This document shows, in pieces, positions 51,731 through 64,000 of a DNA stretch of 64,000 nucleotides. The notes beneath the pieces were generated by a model that was not told the origin of the DNA, searched no databases, and worked only from the letters and a program-made list of their open reading frames with translations. Source of the DNA: Glossina fuscipes (Eukaryota; Arthropoda; Insecta; Diptera; Glossinidae); NCBI RefSeq assembly GCF_014805625.2, contig NW_023998415.1, positions 4,342,896-4,406,895 on the forward strand, given 5' to 3'. The position numbers were made by a program, and so were the translations under genes. The stretch's first letter is position 1, and every line of letters begins with the position of its first letter.

Positions 51731-54700
51731 TACAATTCTAAACCGATTTTGTTCTCTATAGTCTTTGATTATTATTATTTAATTTTTTTTAGTTTTATGA
51801 TAAACATCATAATGTTGTCAGAATTCTGTACCCGTAGAATTCCTTACTGAAGCTGAATATCATAGATTCACCCTGGGACGAATTAAACTTACTTAATTAT
51901 ATTACGTTGATCGGAAGTGGAACGCGTCGGTGGTTAGCTCCAAGCTAGGCAATTTTAAAATATACATTATGCCACCGTTGAAAGAGATACATATATGTAT
52001 ATATATGTATGTATATATGTCTATCTATCTATCTATATTTATCTATATGTTCAATATGTTTAAAAAAAATTTAACAACAAGATAAATCTGTAATCTTTGC
52101 ATCAATTTAACAGACGATGTGAACTGAACGCAAGCATTATAGCGCCTGTGGTGCATACATCTGAACAAACGTGTAGAGGAATGACAAACTAATGCAACGC
52201 CGCGTTTTCATTGTGGATGTTGAAATATCAACACGTATTAAATAAATAATGACGGTAGCATAACAATGACTGGATCAATATGAGTTGCAGTGCAGATTCC
52301 AGCAAAAGCACAATCGTAAATATAAAATTGATTTCTCTGAGTCCAAAGGTAGGGAACAACCAACCAATGATAATGTGCTGACCAGAATGCATTCAGAATG
52401 CTAATCTAATTCGATAGGGCATGTCTTCTCGAAGGAATGTACAATATAATATTTACAAAAAGAAAACAAAACAAACAAGAAGAAAGAATATAATATAGAA
52501 GAAGATAATATAGTTTTTCCTTGTTTACATGCAAACTCTTTTCATTACTGCCAGCATCCATTGTTATTTCTTATATGCTATATATATATATATATATATA
52601 TATGAGATTAATAATCCTTTAGTTCACTGAACAAAATGTATTTTTCCCCCTCGAAATGCATAGAGCAAAGAGAGAAAGAGAGTGTTGTCACTATCGCTAT
52701 ATTTGTATGCTTTTCTCCCATAACGTCTAGACGAAAAAATTATCTTAATGTCTGTAAAAAAAAAAAATAAATAAATAAATAAATAAAATAAAACTTTTTG
52801 AAAACATACTTTATCGCATGGCGGCAGCCAAGCTAACATTTTATATAATTATTTTGTTCTGTTTTTATTAAAAGAGAAGCAAACTGTAACTATTTTTGCT
52901 TGGCGCCTTGAATGATTTCCTAACTTAGTCAACTGAGTATTAATTGGCGGCTTATCGGAATCATTTTCATTTTTGAAATGTTAAACAGCTCTATTCTCCC
53001 AGCCGGATATCAAAATGCTATCTATCAGTCCAAATAACGAAAAACAAGATATTAAATTATTGATCAATTTCGAATAAACTGCTTACAAGTTAAATGATTT
53101 TTGTGCATTTGTGCATATGTATATAATATTAAGTTATGTTGAATATACGCATGCGTTAATCGATATTATCTCCCTATGTATCATGCACAAACATATATAT
53201 TTCATACATAGATTAAATAAAAAGTCTACCTTAATAAAAAAAAAACTTGCATTGTACTGGAAAAAATGGCATCAGAGTATACTAGACTCGTAGGTGGCGT
53301 ACAACTCCTACAATCAATTTGTAAAACAATATGGCGACAGTGACAACGACATCTGCTTATGTGTACGTAATCAACAAATAAAAAAACATTCATAACTGAG
53401 CATATACTTTCTCTCTTTTTTCTGCATAAATTTAACAACGAACATGTAAGCTTATATATATAGATATATATCTATAGCAAGAACTTCAACATTATTTACC
53501 TGGCTGTTTATCTTTTTGAATTAATTTACCAGGACCGAGAGATGTGCATCCGTATACTCAATAAAGGACTTTGCGTATAAATGAATGGCATGAATAGGCG
53601 TCTTTGCACATTACATATACACGGGCATAGTTGGCATTAGGATTCATCTATATATATATATGTGAGCGTGCGTATGTGTATGTGTATGTGTTTGTGTGTG
53701 TGTGTATAAAGAGTAAATAACCGTGCAGCGTACAAATTTTTAGCGCATGCTAAACACTCGTGCTACTACAAAACGCAGGCAGCTGCAGTACGAGAAACAA
53801 CTTGCAACAGCTTTGTGCATGCATACGTGTTCAAGTCATTGAACTAATTATGCGTATAAGCATGAATGCATGTTTGTCCATGCTAGTACAATAAAATTAG
53901 ACAATTTAGTTAAAGAAGCGATTGGCTTCTAACGATGTAGGTTTGAGTAGTTGTTATCTCTTCTTCAGTAAATACTTACGATTATTATCGCTATATTAAG
54001 CTTTGCTCTTAAGAATTGTCTGATTTGGAAAAATAAAAAAAATTTGAAGACTTCTTATAAAATACAGCGAAAGGCGCATATCGCAAATCTTGTCTTTATG
54101 TAACAAGTTTCAGCTGCCTCGTCGCAATCTTCATTAATCTTACCTATTCCAATGAATAATGAATGAAAATGTCCAACTGGATTCAGGATATATGTATATG
54201 CATTATATATATTTTTGGACGTTACGAGCGCAATTACAAATTAAAAAAAAAAGGAGAGAAGTACATTGATGTATAAATCATTATTTTGGCATCTGCAGCA
54301 GATGTTCAATCTTAATACGTATTGTGCATGTGTATGCCGAACTCATATGAAGTATCAGTCCTTACTTATGCGCTCTCCGCCAAAGACTTTCGTTTTGTTT
54401 TCTTTTCTATTTTCTTTCGTTCATCTCCTAATCCATGAAATTCATTGAGACTTCATTTTACTGCTAATGTCTGCTATTGATTGACTCACGTTTACAACAA
54501 TATGCTTTGTTTTTTGTATATTTTTTCAGCTTGATATCAAATTTATTAACATGCCACGCTCCAATAGTGTTGTTAAGGAATTCTTTGAATATGAGCAATC
54601 AGGCGTTAATACTGATTTTCTTAATTGATAGATGATAGGAACAAAACAAAGGAAAAAACATATTGTAATGTTTCTCTTTTACGCACACCCTTAACATTAA

Positions 54701-56719
54701 GATTTGGTTAATGAAAAAGTAAGGTAATATATTTTTCAGGTAGTGAATCAATTAACTGACCGATCAGCATCATGCCGGTTGACATGACTGACGCTGAAAA
54801 GCGGCAGTACGGGATTTAAGATCAATATCTACTGTCAATAGAATGTGGGTCTTCTTCCTGACTGGTGGAAATGGTCGTTCAGGCAATTCCTTGGTCACTG
54901 CGGTTGCTTCGAAATTTCGCGAGAACATTAAATATTTGAAATGTTGGATAGGCCTCTCCTCCATCATGCACATATATATTATTTTTGGAACTGCGGGGAA
55001 TCATCCCTTGCTCGCTATGGGGTGTGAATGACGGCATATTATTTCGCGTGCGGTTAGGCACCGTTCAGCCGTCACGAGAGGTATCCACTTTACCTCTCTG
55101 ATATGCGTTTGTGGGTGCATAGACATCAATTATAAAGTTAGATTCCATTTATCAATTACGTCTTCGGCATGTCTAGAGGCTTAAAAAAAAAAACGAATAA
55201 AATTTTTTAAGGAAAACATGAAATATTATTTTTCATTTTTCCAAATTTTGCTAAGAACAAGAGATTCCAGAAAAAATAATATGTTACCCATATTTTTTAA
55301 CAGAGTGAGTAGATCTTCTGATATTTAATATGATTAAATAAGGATAAAAACTTGAAGCCAAAGCTAGCTTTCTATTTTTGCTGCGATTTCACAAGCTCAG
55401 TTTAGAAAGTTTTTTACAGATATCAATGTGACAATTGACGAGAGGCATATGAAAAGGAGAAATTGTGCAATTTACATAATTTCATCTCAGACTTTTGATG
55501 TACAAAATTTTTCCTACGATGTATGTCAATTTTTCTTTTCGTATCTGGCTTTTTTATTTGGAAATCTTAAAAAAAAGATTTCATATATGTTTCCTTAGTT
55601 TTTGTAAACTCATTCTACGATTTTGTCATAAGCACAGTTAAAATTTTCTTCAAATTTTCCCAATCCTACACGCTTGGTCTACTTAACCTCAAATTAATTG
55701 ATTTTGAAAATTTTACTATATAACAAGGAAGACATTTTACTCGGATTGATTCGAATTTTTTTGAATTCCAGTATTAACTTGTATGAGAAGAAGAAAAATA
55801 TTTTATAGCAATCTTATAATTCAAGATATGCTAATTCATATAGATTATATTAAAAATCATATATTGACGGCTTTACAAAGTTAAAGTTAATTAAATGTTT
55901 ACTGAAGAAGTCACATTTACATTTTGAACGTTATTTAATAAATTTATATTTCAAGAATAAGATTTGTAAATGTAATTGACAGATGTTTCTAAAACGATTT
56001 CAAGAAATATCCTATATATATATACATATATATAAATTTCTAAAATATCTACATTTTTGAAAAATCCAACTTTTATCAATGATGTGAAAATTACATTTTC
56101 TCTCTACTAGAAATATATATGTTATTTTGTAGTTGGCAACACTCTCTCTTTCTTTTACGTCATTACAATACAAATTAATAAGATTGTTTTTGTTGTTAAA
56201 ACGAGTTCATATTTATTAGTGTGTTTNNNNNNNNNNTTCCCATTTCTTTGTCATTTTTACCCGTGGAAGACTCTGATCCATTTTTTTTTTTTGCAAACAC
56301 CTAATATTACGACTTAATAATGATAATGTCTTACAACTTAGAAAACTGACTGAGAATGTAAAATGCATTCTACAATAAACATAGCTCTTTTCCCCCCTTT
56401 CCCTTTTTGTAAATTATTTAATTGTTTTTTTTTTCGAGAAATATATCATGAAAATAAATACTTGAGTGTAAAATGTCTATATATAAAACAATTACGCGGC
56501 TGTATACCGATTTTGCATTACAAATTTTTGTTTGACATTGACCCTTTATTGTTTTTTTTTTTTTTTTTTGTAATTTTCGTATAAATACGAACAGAGCGAA
56601 ATTTCCTGACACCGAACAATATATAGCAAATTTTGAAACGAAATTTCCCTAAAAGTAGTGAAGCTTTTTCTATTCAACATTAATTTATTACGTAAAGAAG
56701 CAAAAAAAAAATTATTTTT
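51731..56719. other. No recognisable gene; microsatellite-rich
   Basis: Includes TCTA repeats at 52018-52036, (TA)n at 52579-52603, (AAAT)n at 52766-52794, mixed TA/TG at 53646-53706 and a 10-N gap at 56227-56236. A less AT-rich island at 54750-55150 has open frames on both strands but no recognisable protein motif. Confidence 0.45.
56227..56236. other. 10-N assembly gap
   Basis: Ten consecutive N. Confidence 0.98.
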
Positions 56720-57565
56720 ATACTCAACAGCGAAGAATGAGGAGTATATTCATTTTGTCTAAATATTTGCAACGCCCAGAAGTAAGTTTCAAAAACCGCA
56801 CCCAAGTATATATATTCTTGGTCAGCATCAAATTCTGAATCGATTTAAGTCCATCGGTGCGTCTGTTGTAAGCATTCTCCTGCCGACAAAAATGAAGCTA
56901 TCGACTTCAAATTTAGCAAAAACATTGAAAGTTCATCCGCGAAGGAGCCAAATCGGGCGAAGGACAAGCCTACAGTACTAGGTAAAGTTAGAACACATCT
57001 GTATTTCAAAAGGAATAAGAAATTGGTTTTTTGATCATTACTCATAAACCATAACAGATAAATGTACAAAAATATGAACGCACATTCTGTGGGCGGTCAG
57101 TGCTGCAGCATCTGTACAATTGTGGAAAGAATTGGCTACGCCCACCAAATTTTGTAGTGTCCTATAATATCACCTTTTTCCCGAAATGTGTATATATAAC
57201 GCATAGAAGTAACGATCAAACACACAATAAAATATATACGTTTTTGATCAGTTTCAAATTCGGAATACGCTTAAGCATGTTTGCGTGTGCGTTCACCCAT
57301 CTGGCCGTCTGCCCAATGATGTAGTATTTGTGGTAAAGATTCTTCCGTTAGCGACAGAATTTGGAAGTGACAAAAACTTTTCGATGGGCACGCCTACAAC
57401 GCCTATATTTGAAAATAAGTAAAAATCAGCCGCGCCCACTCCTTATTAAAAAGCATGAAAATTTATTTCTTTAACTTTGTTTATCTTGTTTAGAATAACG
57501 GCGATGGGTATAAAAGATTCGGTCACGACCGAGTGTAATTTTCTTACTTGCTCTTTTTTATTTTA
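56720..57565 (-). repeat. INE-1-like repeat, family B near-complete copy
   Basis: Starts 'gaggagtatattcattttgt'. The body has 'gacaaaaatgaagctatcga' and 'cttcaaatttagcaaaaaca'. A second partial body follows at about 57240-57370. It ends 'gggtataaaagattcggtca' with hairpin TTCGGTCACGACCGA and 'ttcttacttgct', the inverse of AGCAAGTAAGAA. Apparent short open frames inside are not genes. Confidence 0.7.
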
Positions 57566-60453
57566 ATTTTGTTTTTTAGGTTCTTTTTTTTTTGTAATTC
57601 TTAATTATTTCCTCTCTGTCAACGGAAGTAAGGCACTCAAGCAAGTCTTGTTTTTTTTTTTTTTTTCAAGTAATAATCTATGCATGGCATACCATAAGCA
57701 TACCCTACGTTCAATACACTGCGTGTTTACCCATTACTAAACATCTGTTATATATTTATGACACAAACACAAAAGAAGATATATATAAATATATATGTGC
57801 ATATTTGGCCTCTTAAGCAATCTACTGAGAATAATTTTCATTGGAAAAACGTTTCAATATTGGTCATTAGGAAATGAATAAGTGATGACTGCGTGTTCTT
57901 TGCATTGCATTTTATCAATGAAAGTTAAAAAGTTATTTTAAGGCGTGAATGAAAATGAACATTTAGTTTTTCATTGTCATTATCTGCTATGAAGCACAGC
58001 TTCTTGAAGCATTTGTCTTCTTAGATATATTTAAAGGAATCGAAAATTTTGCATTCGATCCCTTCTTACAATCTATACCTGTTCTAAAGTGATAAATGCG
58101 CTTTTAATTCAAGGTTCTTTGATGACCACTTCGTCGAGTTGGAGCAGAAAATGGACAATGCTCTGGCAAAAAGAAAAATATTTTGTTCAACAATTTTCAA
58201 ACGAAATATTTATACATTTGGAAAATTGCCATGCATATGCCCGAGAGATCTCAATCGATTCGCTTGCACACCGATAAACATAATTGACTTGATCTATTTA
58301 TTGTCTTCAAAAAAAAAAAGAAAAAAAGATGGTTACTTTATGGATCGAATATATGTTAATTATTAAATGTCGGATACTTTTGTAATCATCGTTCAGCGGT
58401 CTCTTGACTAATAAGTTTCCTTATCGTAAAGAAACTATGTGTTTGACTTGGACTTCTGGCTTGCTGTTAGTTGATCGTGTAGCCGGCTTTTAAAAAAGTG
58501 GCTGCGGTTCGGCAATTGTTCCTAAATGTGTTTTTAAATTTCCGGCATTCATCTGCATCCCCATCTTCCGAAAAGACAGTTAGTACAATTGTACAATTGG
58601 ATGAAAATGATTTCTCTTTTAATATTTCATGCGACGTCTTCAATTTTGCCTCTTTCTTTGTTCGCTTTAGATGTGTTGTACAAAACCGGAATCTGTTAGG
58701 CCATTTTTTAGTACCAATTTCAGGGAATGGACAGAGTTTAGATTCTTAGAGTTTATTATTCTTATTTTTCTTTAACAGGCGCTTGGATATCTTCAGAGAA
58801 TTTATTCTATTATATATTCCCTCGTTTAACGACTGACGACTGACGACGAACTGTTAACTAACTAGGTCATGTGAATAAGTATCGACCGATTTCTTACCAA
58901 CATTTAAAGCGCATTTTAAAAGACTTACGTTGCGAAGTAGTGACCACTTGATTACTCAATAAAAACTTTTACTTCTCTCATTTTTTACGCAAAATATGAA
59001 AAAGGCAAGAAAGAAACAACTGGTCTTTTGCGGCTACTCGCAATAGAACCCACAAGAATGGGAAGATTGTATGAATAAACACAATAAATGATTTAATCGG
59101 AAGGAATAAGGTCTGCTGAGAATAGTGGGGAGGATGGGATTGCTGCAAATATTTCCTGAGCGGGTTTTTGCTTTATTAAATACTTACGATGTCCATGAGT
59201 CTTCTCTTTCCAGTTGTATTGTAGTTGTTGTTAGTAGGTTTTCTTAGTTGAATCAAATCATATTACACCACATTCACCTGACCCTCGCAAATAGATCCGT
59301 TAAGGCTATTCAATTTCATCGTCGATGTTAATGGTTTACTTGCTCCGCATAATGTTTGTTTGGGCTTCGATTAATGTAAACCATGCACTGTTCTTCATTC
59401 GCAAAGATTTGGAATTTCGTTTTCTTTGGTACAGCACTACGCCTCCAAGAAACTTTGTTGTCCATCCTTTAATGTGTTAACTTATGTAGTTACGTATAGC
59501 TGAAAGAAGTAGACGCAGCACTCAAATGACGTAGTCACAGCCTTATTCAGTACCCTACCGTACTATTTGGTCTATCTCTTAGAAAAAGGGCAGAGAAACA
59601 TCCACACACCTAATAAGTAAATTAATTTTACAGCAGCTTTGTAAGCTTAGTGCATTGATCAACGCTGCTAGGGTGTTCTAGTATTTACTGCAGCTGGCAG
59701 GCCTGACAATCTTTCAGTTTCATTTTGCAATCTTCAAAAGTGAAGTGTACTTTCATGACGGATATATACGTTCTTCATCTTCATTGTAAGAGCAATTGTT
59801 AATTGAAACTTGATGGAAGAGTTTTTAAGACGTCCTCTTCACACCCATCATCGAAGCATAGAGCTATACTAAATTCGTCTCTCCGTTTGTAATTCTTAGT
59901 AACTACACATCAGAGAGCATATAACATATATTCTTGCTCAACGGGAGATTCTTAATTGATTTAGCATTGTCTGCTCATCTAATTGCTGTTCGTTGCTGGA
60001 ACATTCGCATCCGCACAATTTGACATAGAAAGCGCGTTTGATGCTTGTGTTGTGCGGTTTATTTTTATTTTTTTTTATTTATTTTTTTTTTCAACGAAAA
60101 GATTAATTTGTGTTAATGTTTAGTATTAACCCGATTTTCTTTTTTTTTTGCAAAAAATGATTTGTACCTTAACAGATATAGTTCCTTCTGTCTGCTCTAT
60201 CAGCTAAAGTTCATCGCATTTTAAATATTTCCATATAACCTGCATTTACAGGACATGAACGTTTCATCATTTATTCAGCTTGAAAGAAAATATGTATAAA
60301 GAACGAGAAAAATCTACTCTTTGGCGTAAAATAAATAAATATATTAAAAGAGAAAAGAATGGATTCTTTTAGAACAAATATAAAAAAAGTTAAAGAATTA
60401 AAGAATTTCTTTTTTCACTTGAATGATTTGAAAAGAATACAATAAATATTAAA
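57566..60453. other. No recognisable gene
   Basis: Open stretches at 58089-58366 and 58498-58749 (plus) have no motif I recognise. The first contains a short charged helix-like reading (VELEQKMDNALAKRK), too short to support a gene. Confidence 0.4.
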
Positions 60454-61200
60454 CAAGTAAGAAAATTACATTTGGTTGGAAGCGAATCTTTTATACCCTT
60501 CCGTTAGACGGTTGACCTGAAAACGAGAATAGAAGTAGAAGAATGAAATTTTCGTGCTCTATAACATGGAGTGGGCGCAGCTGATTTCTTCTATTTTCAA
60601 AACAATAGTTTTTGCCGTATAGGCATGTGGGCGTTATAGGTGTGCCCTTTGAAAAGTTTAGCTCAGTTCCAAATTCTTTTGCAAATTTGTAGGGAAATGT
60701 TTACCACAAATACAAGAAAAAACACTTTAATGTTGGGTAGGCTTGCTTAAATTTTGCCAATTTTTGTGCACGAATGCTACAGCATCGCCAATAGAGTATG
60801 CATTTAAATTTTTGTACATTTATTTGCTATAGTCTATGAGTAATGAGGAACAAATCAATTTTTCATTCCTTCTGAAAAACAGAGGTGTTTTCAGTTTACC
60901 TGGTGCTGGGGGCGTGTTTTTCAAATGATTTGGCCCATCTTCTATACCAACCTGCGTACATGAACTTCCATTGTTTCTGCTAAATTTGAAGTCGATAGCT
61001 TTAGTTTTGCGGCCAGGAGAATGTTTACAACAGGTATTATATAGACGTACGGACGGACGGATATTTTTAAAAACGATTAAGATTTTGATGACGATTAAGG
61101 AAATATATACCCTGTGGGGTTTCCTTCTGGGCGTTGCAAACGTTTCGGCAAAGTCAATATACTCCTTGGGGATGAATACAATATACAATATTTTGTAGAT
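60454..61200 (+). repeat. INE-1-like repeat, family B near-complete copy
   Basis: Starts 'aacaagtaagaaaattacat' with a decayed hairpin (ttggttggaagcgaa), then 'tcttttataccc'. The body has 'ccaacctgcgtacatgaact', 'gaagtcgatagctttagttt', 'tgcggccaggagaatgttta' and ends 'ggcaaagtcaatatactcct'. It is the inverse of the copy at 56720-57565. Confidence 0.7.
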
Positions 61201-61707
61201 TGTTTAACGTATGACAATTTGTACTGTACTCTCGGAGATTAAACTTTAGTTCACCATTACCAGCGAATGTGAATGAACTTCTCGATCGCCGATACAAGAC
61301 TTGATAAGCATATATATGATTTATTACATACGTGTATGGTAACACTTTTCAAAGTATAGACAGACTTTGTGTAGAAAATAAATTAATTCGTAAAGTTTAT
61401 ATATGTAAATGTATAAAGATTTTATTCCAAGAAATGTTTTTTTAACAATATTTGTGCTGTTAACAGCTGTTTTCCTTACCATAGATTAAATACAGATGAT
61501 TGGTTGATTAAAATCAATTTAATATATTGTTCAATTTCGATATTTTGAAAACAAATAACAAATAAATAGAGTTTGGACATCGATTATATGGCTTAATGTC
61601 CAACTGGGAAAACTGCTATTAACGGAGGGACACAAAATTAACTGATGAATAAAACATTTGAATAAAATGAAACAGTACATAAAACAAATCCAAGAATACA
61701 TGTATGG

Positions 61708-61738
<31 letters not shown>

Positions 61739-62282
61739 TATATGGATATATATTATTATATAAATTTTTAATAACCTCTCTTGGTGGTCTTACCGTCCAT
61801 ATACGTATATATATATATATATATAGCTATAATAATCACGAGAAAGGAAAAAAATTCGTTTACACCCTAAGCTACATTCCTCTCCTATTTCATCGGGTTT
61901 TTTACTATTTCTATTTTTTGTTATTCAATAGTTTTTTTTTTATACTCTTTGTTTAAGAGCGGCTTCTTTTGGTCTGCGGCGTTATTATCTTTAGTTTGAA
62001 ATCTCTTCTCACAAAGTTAAAACACCTTGAAGGTTAAATTTAAAAAAAAAAAATAAAAAGAAAAGAAATGAAAAAAAATGAAAAAAAAAGAAAAATTAAA
62101 GGAATGGAAATGCAATATGACGGATTTGGTCGGTTACGGTTTCAATGATGAGACTGCAGAAATGCATTTCTAGATTCTCAAATCCAGGCAGACAGGAAAG
62201 CCGCACTTTATGTAAGTTAAGTTAACTGCGAAATATTTGAAATGTTGTCCACCATATGGACTTTGCACCTCGTTATGCTTAC
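61201..62282. other. No recognisable gene; (TA)n tracts
   Basis: (TA)n at 61709-61734 and 61805-61825, and A/T-only runs. No exon-like sequence is seen. Confidence 0.5.
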
Positions 62283-62437
62283 CAGTGTAGTGAGTGTAGC
62301 GACACGGCAACATCATTACTCTTATAAACATGGGCGATGGCGTAATCATCGTCATTGCTTGATCTATGGCCGCGGTGAGGAGGAGCATTCAATTCATAAA
62401 AATTTCCTGGAATTGTGTTCAATTTTTTCACTCTGCT
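62283..62437 (-). other. Exon-like open segment, unknown protein (candidate)
   Basis: On the minus strand one frame is open from just after TAG (62440-62438) to 62283 and reads KKLNTIPGNFYELNAPPHRG, then HRSSNDDDYAIAHVYKSND, then VAVSLHSLHW. It ends at a donor-like CACTG|GTAAGC. Possible acceptors are GCAATAG (AG at 62439-62438) and TTCCAG (AG at 62408-62407). The segment is less AT-rich than its surroundings. All three frames around it are nearly open, so composition alone may explain it. I do not recognise the protein, and no partner exon was found. Confidence 0.22.
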
Positions 62438-63339
62438 CTATTGCAAGCAGTGATTAGTCAAATCCATTTATTTTATTTATGTTTTATTTTTTGGGATTGA
62501 ACTTTTGATAGCCTTTGATGGCAATTAATAAGAAACTATGTAGAGTATCTCTTTTTATATAGGTGGTGTTCGTAGATTTTCAAGTTTCATAATCACAACA
62601 TAAACATTGTTTGGCTTTCTCGTTAAGAACGTTTTGATCGTTTTAATTATTTTTCCTTTTTACCTATCGCGCCGACGCATAGAAGAAGTACGCATAGGGA
62701 ACTCCATATATATGCTTTTAATCGGCGTGAATATTGGGAACGATTGAGAGTCTATCTGCTTTCTAAGGAATAAATTTAAATCGTGATACAAAATTTTTTC
62801 TTTATGACAAAGCTTCAGTCAATCAAGTTACGGAATCAGAAGATTGCTTACATTTAAAACTGAGTGCAACACTAATTGTTTAACGTTTTAAGATAATCAG
62901 CAAATTCTGTGTGATGTAACGTGTCGATGGTCGCCTTCGTGTTAAAAACAGAATCTGAGGTTCTTTCAAACATGCAAGGTGGCGATCAGAAGCACAGCTA
63001 CAGTGCTGTAAGTAACAATGTTTTGCACACCTTCGAGGACTCCATTTTGTAAGGGATACAGGATAAAGGATAAGGGATAAGGGATAAGGGACAAAATTAA
63101 ATCAATCTACATGATTAGGTGTATGAATATTTTCCTGGTGATCTCCGGGGAAGTGGGGGGAAATGTTCTGACGTTATACGTAAAAATCAAATCTTACATT
63201 GTTCAGAATTGCATTTTTTTCAAAATGAATTCAAAATATTTGCAATTGGTAAACGTTCGAGGATCCAAATTATTGCGAAATTCTCATCCGATTATTTTTG
63301 AATATATGTACGTATTAAATTTGTGCGGGTAAATGCAAC
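62438..63339. other. No recognisable gene; heptamer repeat inside
   Basis: Ordinary AT-rich sequence apart from the GGATAAG repeat. Confidence 0.5.
63054..63095. repeat. Heptamer tandem repeat (GGATAAG)6
   Basis: Six 7-bp units: three perfect GGATAAG in the middle and variants GGATACA, GGATAAA and GGACAAA at the ends. Confidence 0.9.
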
Positions 63340-63900
63340 GCATATAAGACATGAGCCACACACATTGGATTAAACTAATCTATTCAGAATCTTTCATGAA
63401 TATTTGCGTTCAGCTTACAAATCGCAATTTTTGAGATATTTTTAATGAATTATGATACACTCACATATTTGGTTGCAGGAACGAACAGGGTTGAAAATTG
63501 ATCGGATTGGATCACGACTCCTTTTTTTTTAATTTTTTCCATCCAATTTTCCATTCTTAATATTCCTCCAAAAAATCGGCGAAAAGGAGTAAGTTGGCAT
63601 ATTCAAGGGATATGAAAAATATGGAGCTGCTTTTGAAAGCCGTACCGGGAATTGATATTCTCTCAAAATAGCAACAAAGTGTGTCTAATAGTTAATTGAT
63701 ATCTTAAGCATCTGCAGCATTAAGTTTGAACTACGTAGGTCAATTTTTCTGAGTCAGTCCCCTATAAGCTTGCTTATGAAAAGTAAAGCTATCACAATAA
63801 AAAGGTTTCATTTTCAGTATTTTAAGAATAAGAAAGTTAAATTCTTCGTTTAGGTTCGCAGTAAGATGTAATAACGCATTTTTTTCCCCCATTAACATGG
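63340..63900 (-). repeat. INE-1-like repeat (family A), inverted copy
   Basis: 'cagcttacaaatcgcaattt', 'ttgagatatttttaatgaat', 'gcaggaacgaacagggttga' and 'gatcggattggatcac' fit the reversed family. Internal-unit sequence follows near 63720-63800 ('actacgtaggtcaatttttc'). Confidence 0.65.
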
Positions 63901-64000
63901 CGGCATGTTAGTTCTATAAGAATAGAACTCCGTTATACTGTAGTGTTCCAGCACTCATTAGTTCACTTCGCCTTCGGCAAAATTTTGAGATTCGAAACTG

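Noticed and set aside
54750..55150. Less AT-rich island with open frames on both strands
   Set aside because: No motif, no consistent splice sites; could be an old transposon. Kept only as an unassigned region.
62332..62370. Minus-strand reading MTMITPSP resembles the start of a cloning-vector lacZ alpha fragment
   Set aside because: The nucleotide match is limited to about 18 bp with a mismatch and ends at once; no polylinker or lacZ sequence follows. Chance, not vector contamination.

Overview
The window is eukaryotic nuclear DNA, very AT-rich, full of homopolymer runs and microsatellites, with two assembly gaps (100 N and 10 N). Spliced coding exons with GT-AG borders, tRNA-derived SINEs, many mariner relics and abundant INE-1/DINE-1-like repeats point to a higher (cyclorrhaphan) fly with a medium-to-large genome. 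The genus cannot be fixed from the sequence alone.

The only gene I can support with confidence is the 5' part of Mbs on the minus strand. Mbs (myosin binding subunit, the insect orthologue of vertebrate MYPT1/PPP1R12A) is the targeting subunit of myosin phosphatase. Five coding exons (27991-27737, 1590-1478, 1298-998, 908-652, 582-488) join with consistent phases into the first 340 codons: the MyPhoNE motif, the PP1-docking RIKF motif and the whole ankyrin array. The gene continues past the left edge. Its first coding intron is about 26.1 kb and holds most of the left half of the window.

That intron (1591-27736) is a graveyard of transposons. It has a mariner with TIRs and TA duplications but a broken transposase (9597-10859); two sibling, internally shortened mariner copies in opposite orientations (5056-5928 and 23310-24284); a pogo/Tigger-like element with a CENP-B-type helix-turn-helix relic (13402-14404); further mariner fragments (3926-4442, 18244-18520, 21685-21960, 25270-25985); two tRNA-derived SINEs; and many copies of an INE-1-like repeat carrying a terminal hairpin and an internal 125-155 bp tandem unit.

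Right of Mbs (28-64 kb) no intact gene is recognisable. This part holds a decayed lysine methyltransferase pseudogene of the FAM86/eEF2-KMT family (about 32928-33830), a mariner relic with an internally triplicated segment (about 40570-41140), two more SINE copies, several complete copies of the INE-1-like family and of a second, related family, and long low-complexity stretches. One small exon-like open segment near 62.3-62.4 kb on the minus strand is a weak candidate. Nothing suggests a CRISPR array, operon, phage or prokaryotic system, and I found no clear novel multi-gene system. The points most worth a second look are the methyltransferase pseudogene, the triplication inside the 40.6 kb mariner relic, the fold-back copy of the INE-1-like repeat at 15.6-16.9 kb and the pogo-like element.
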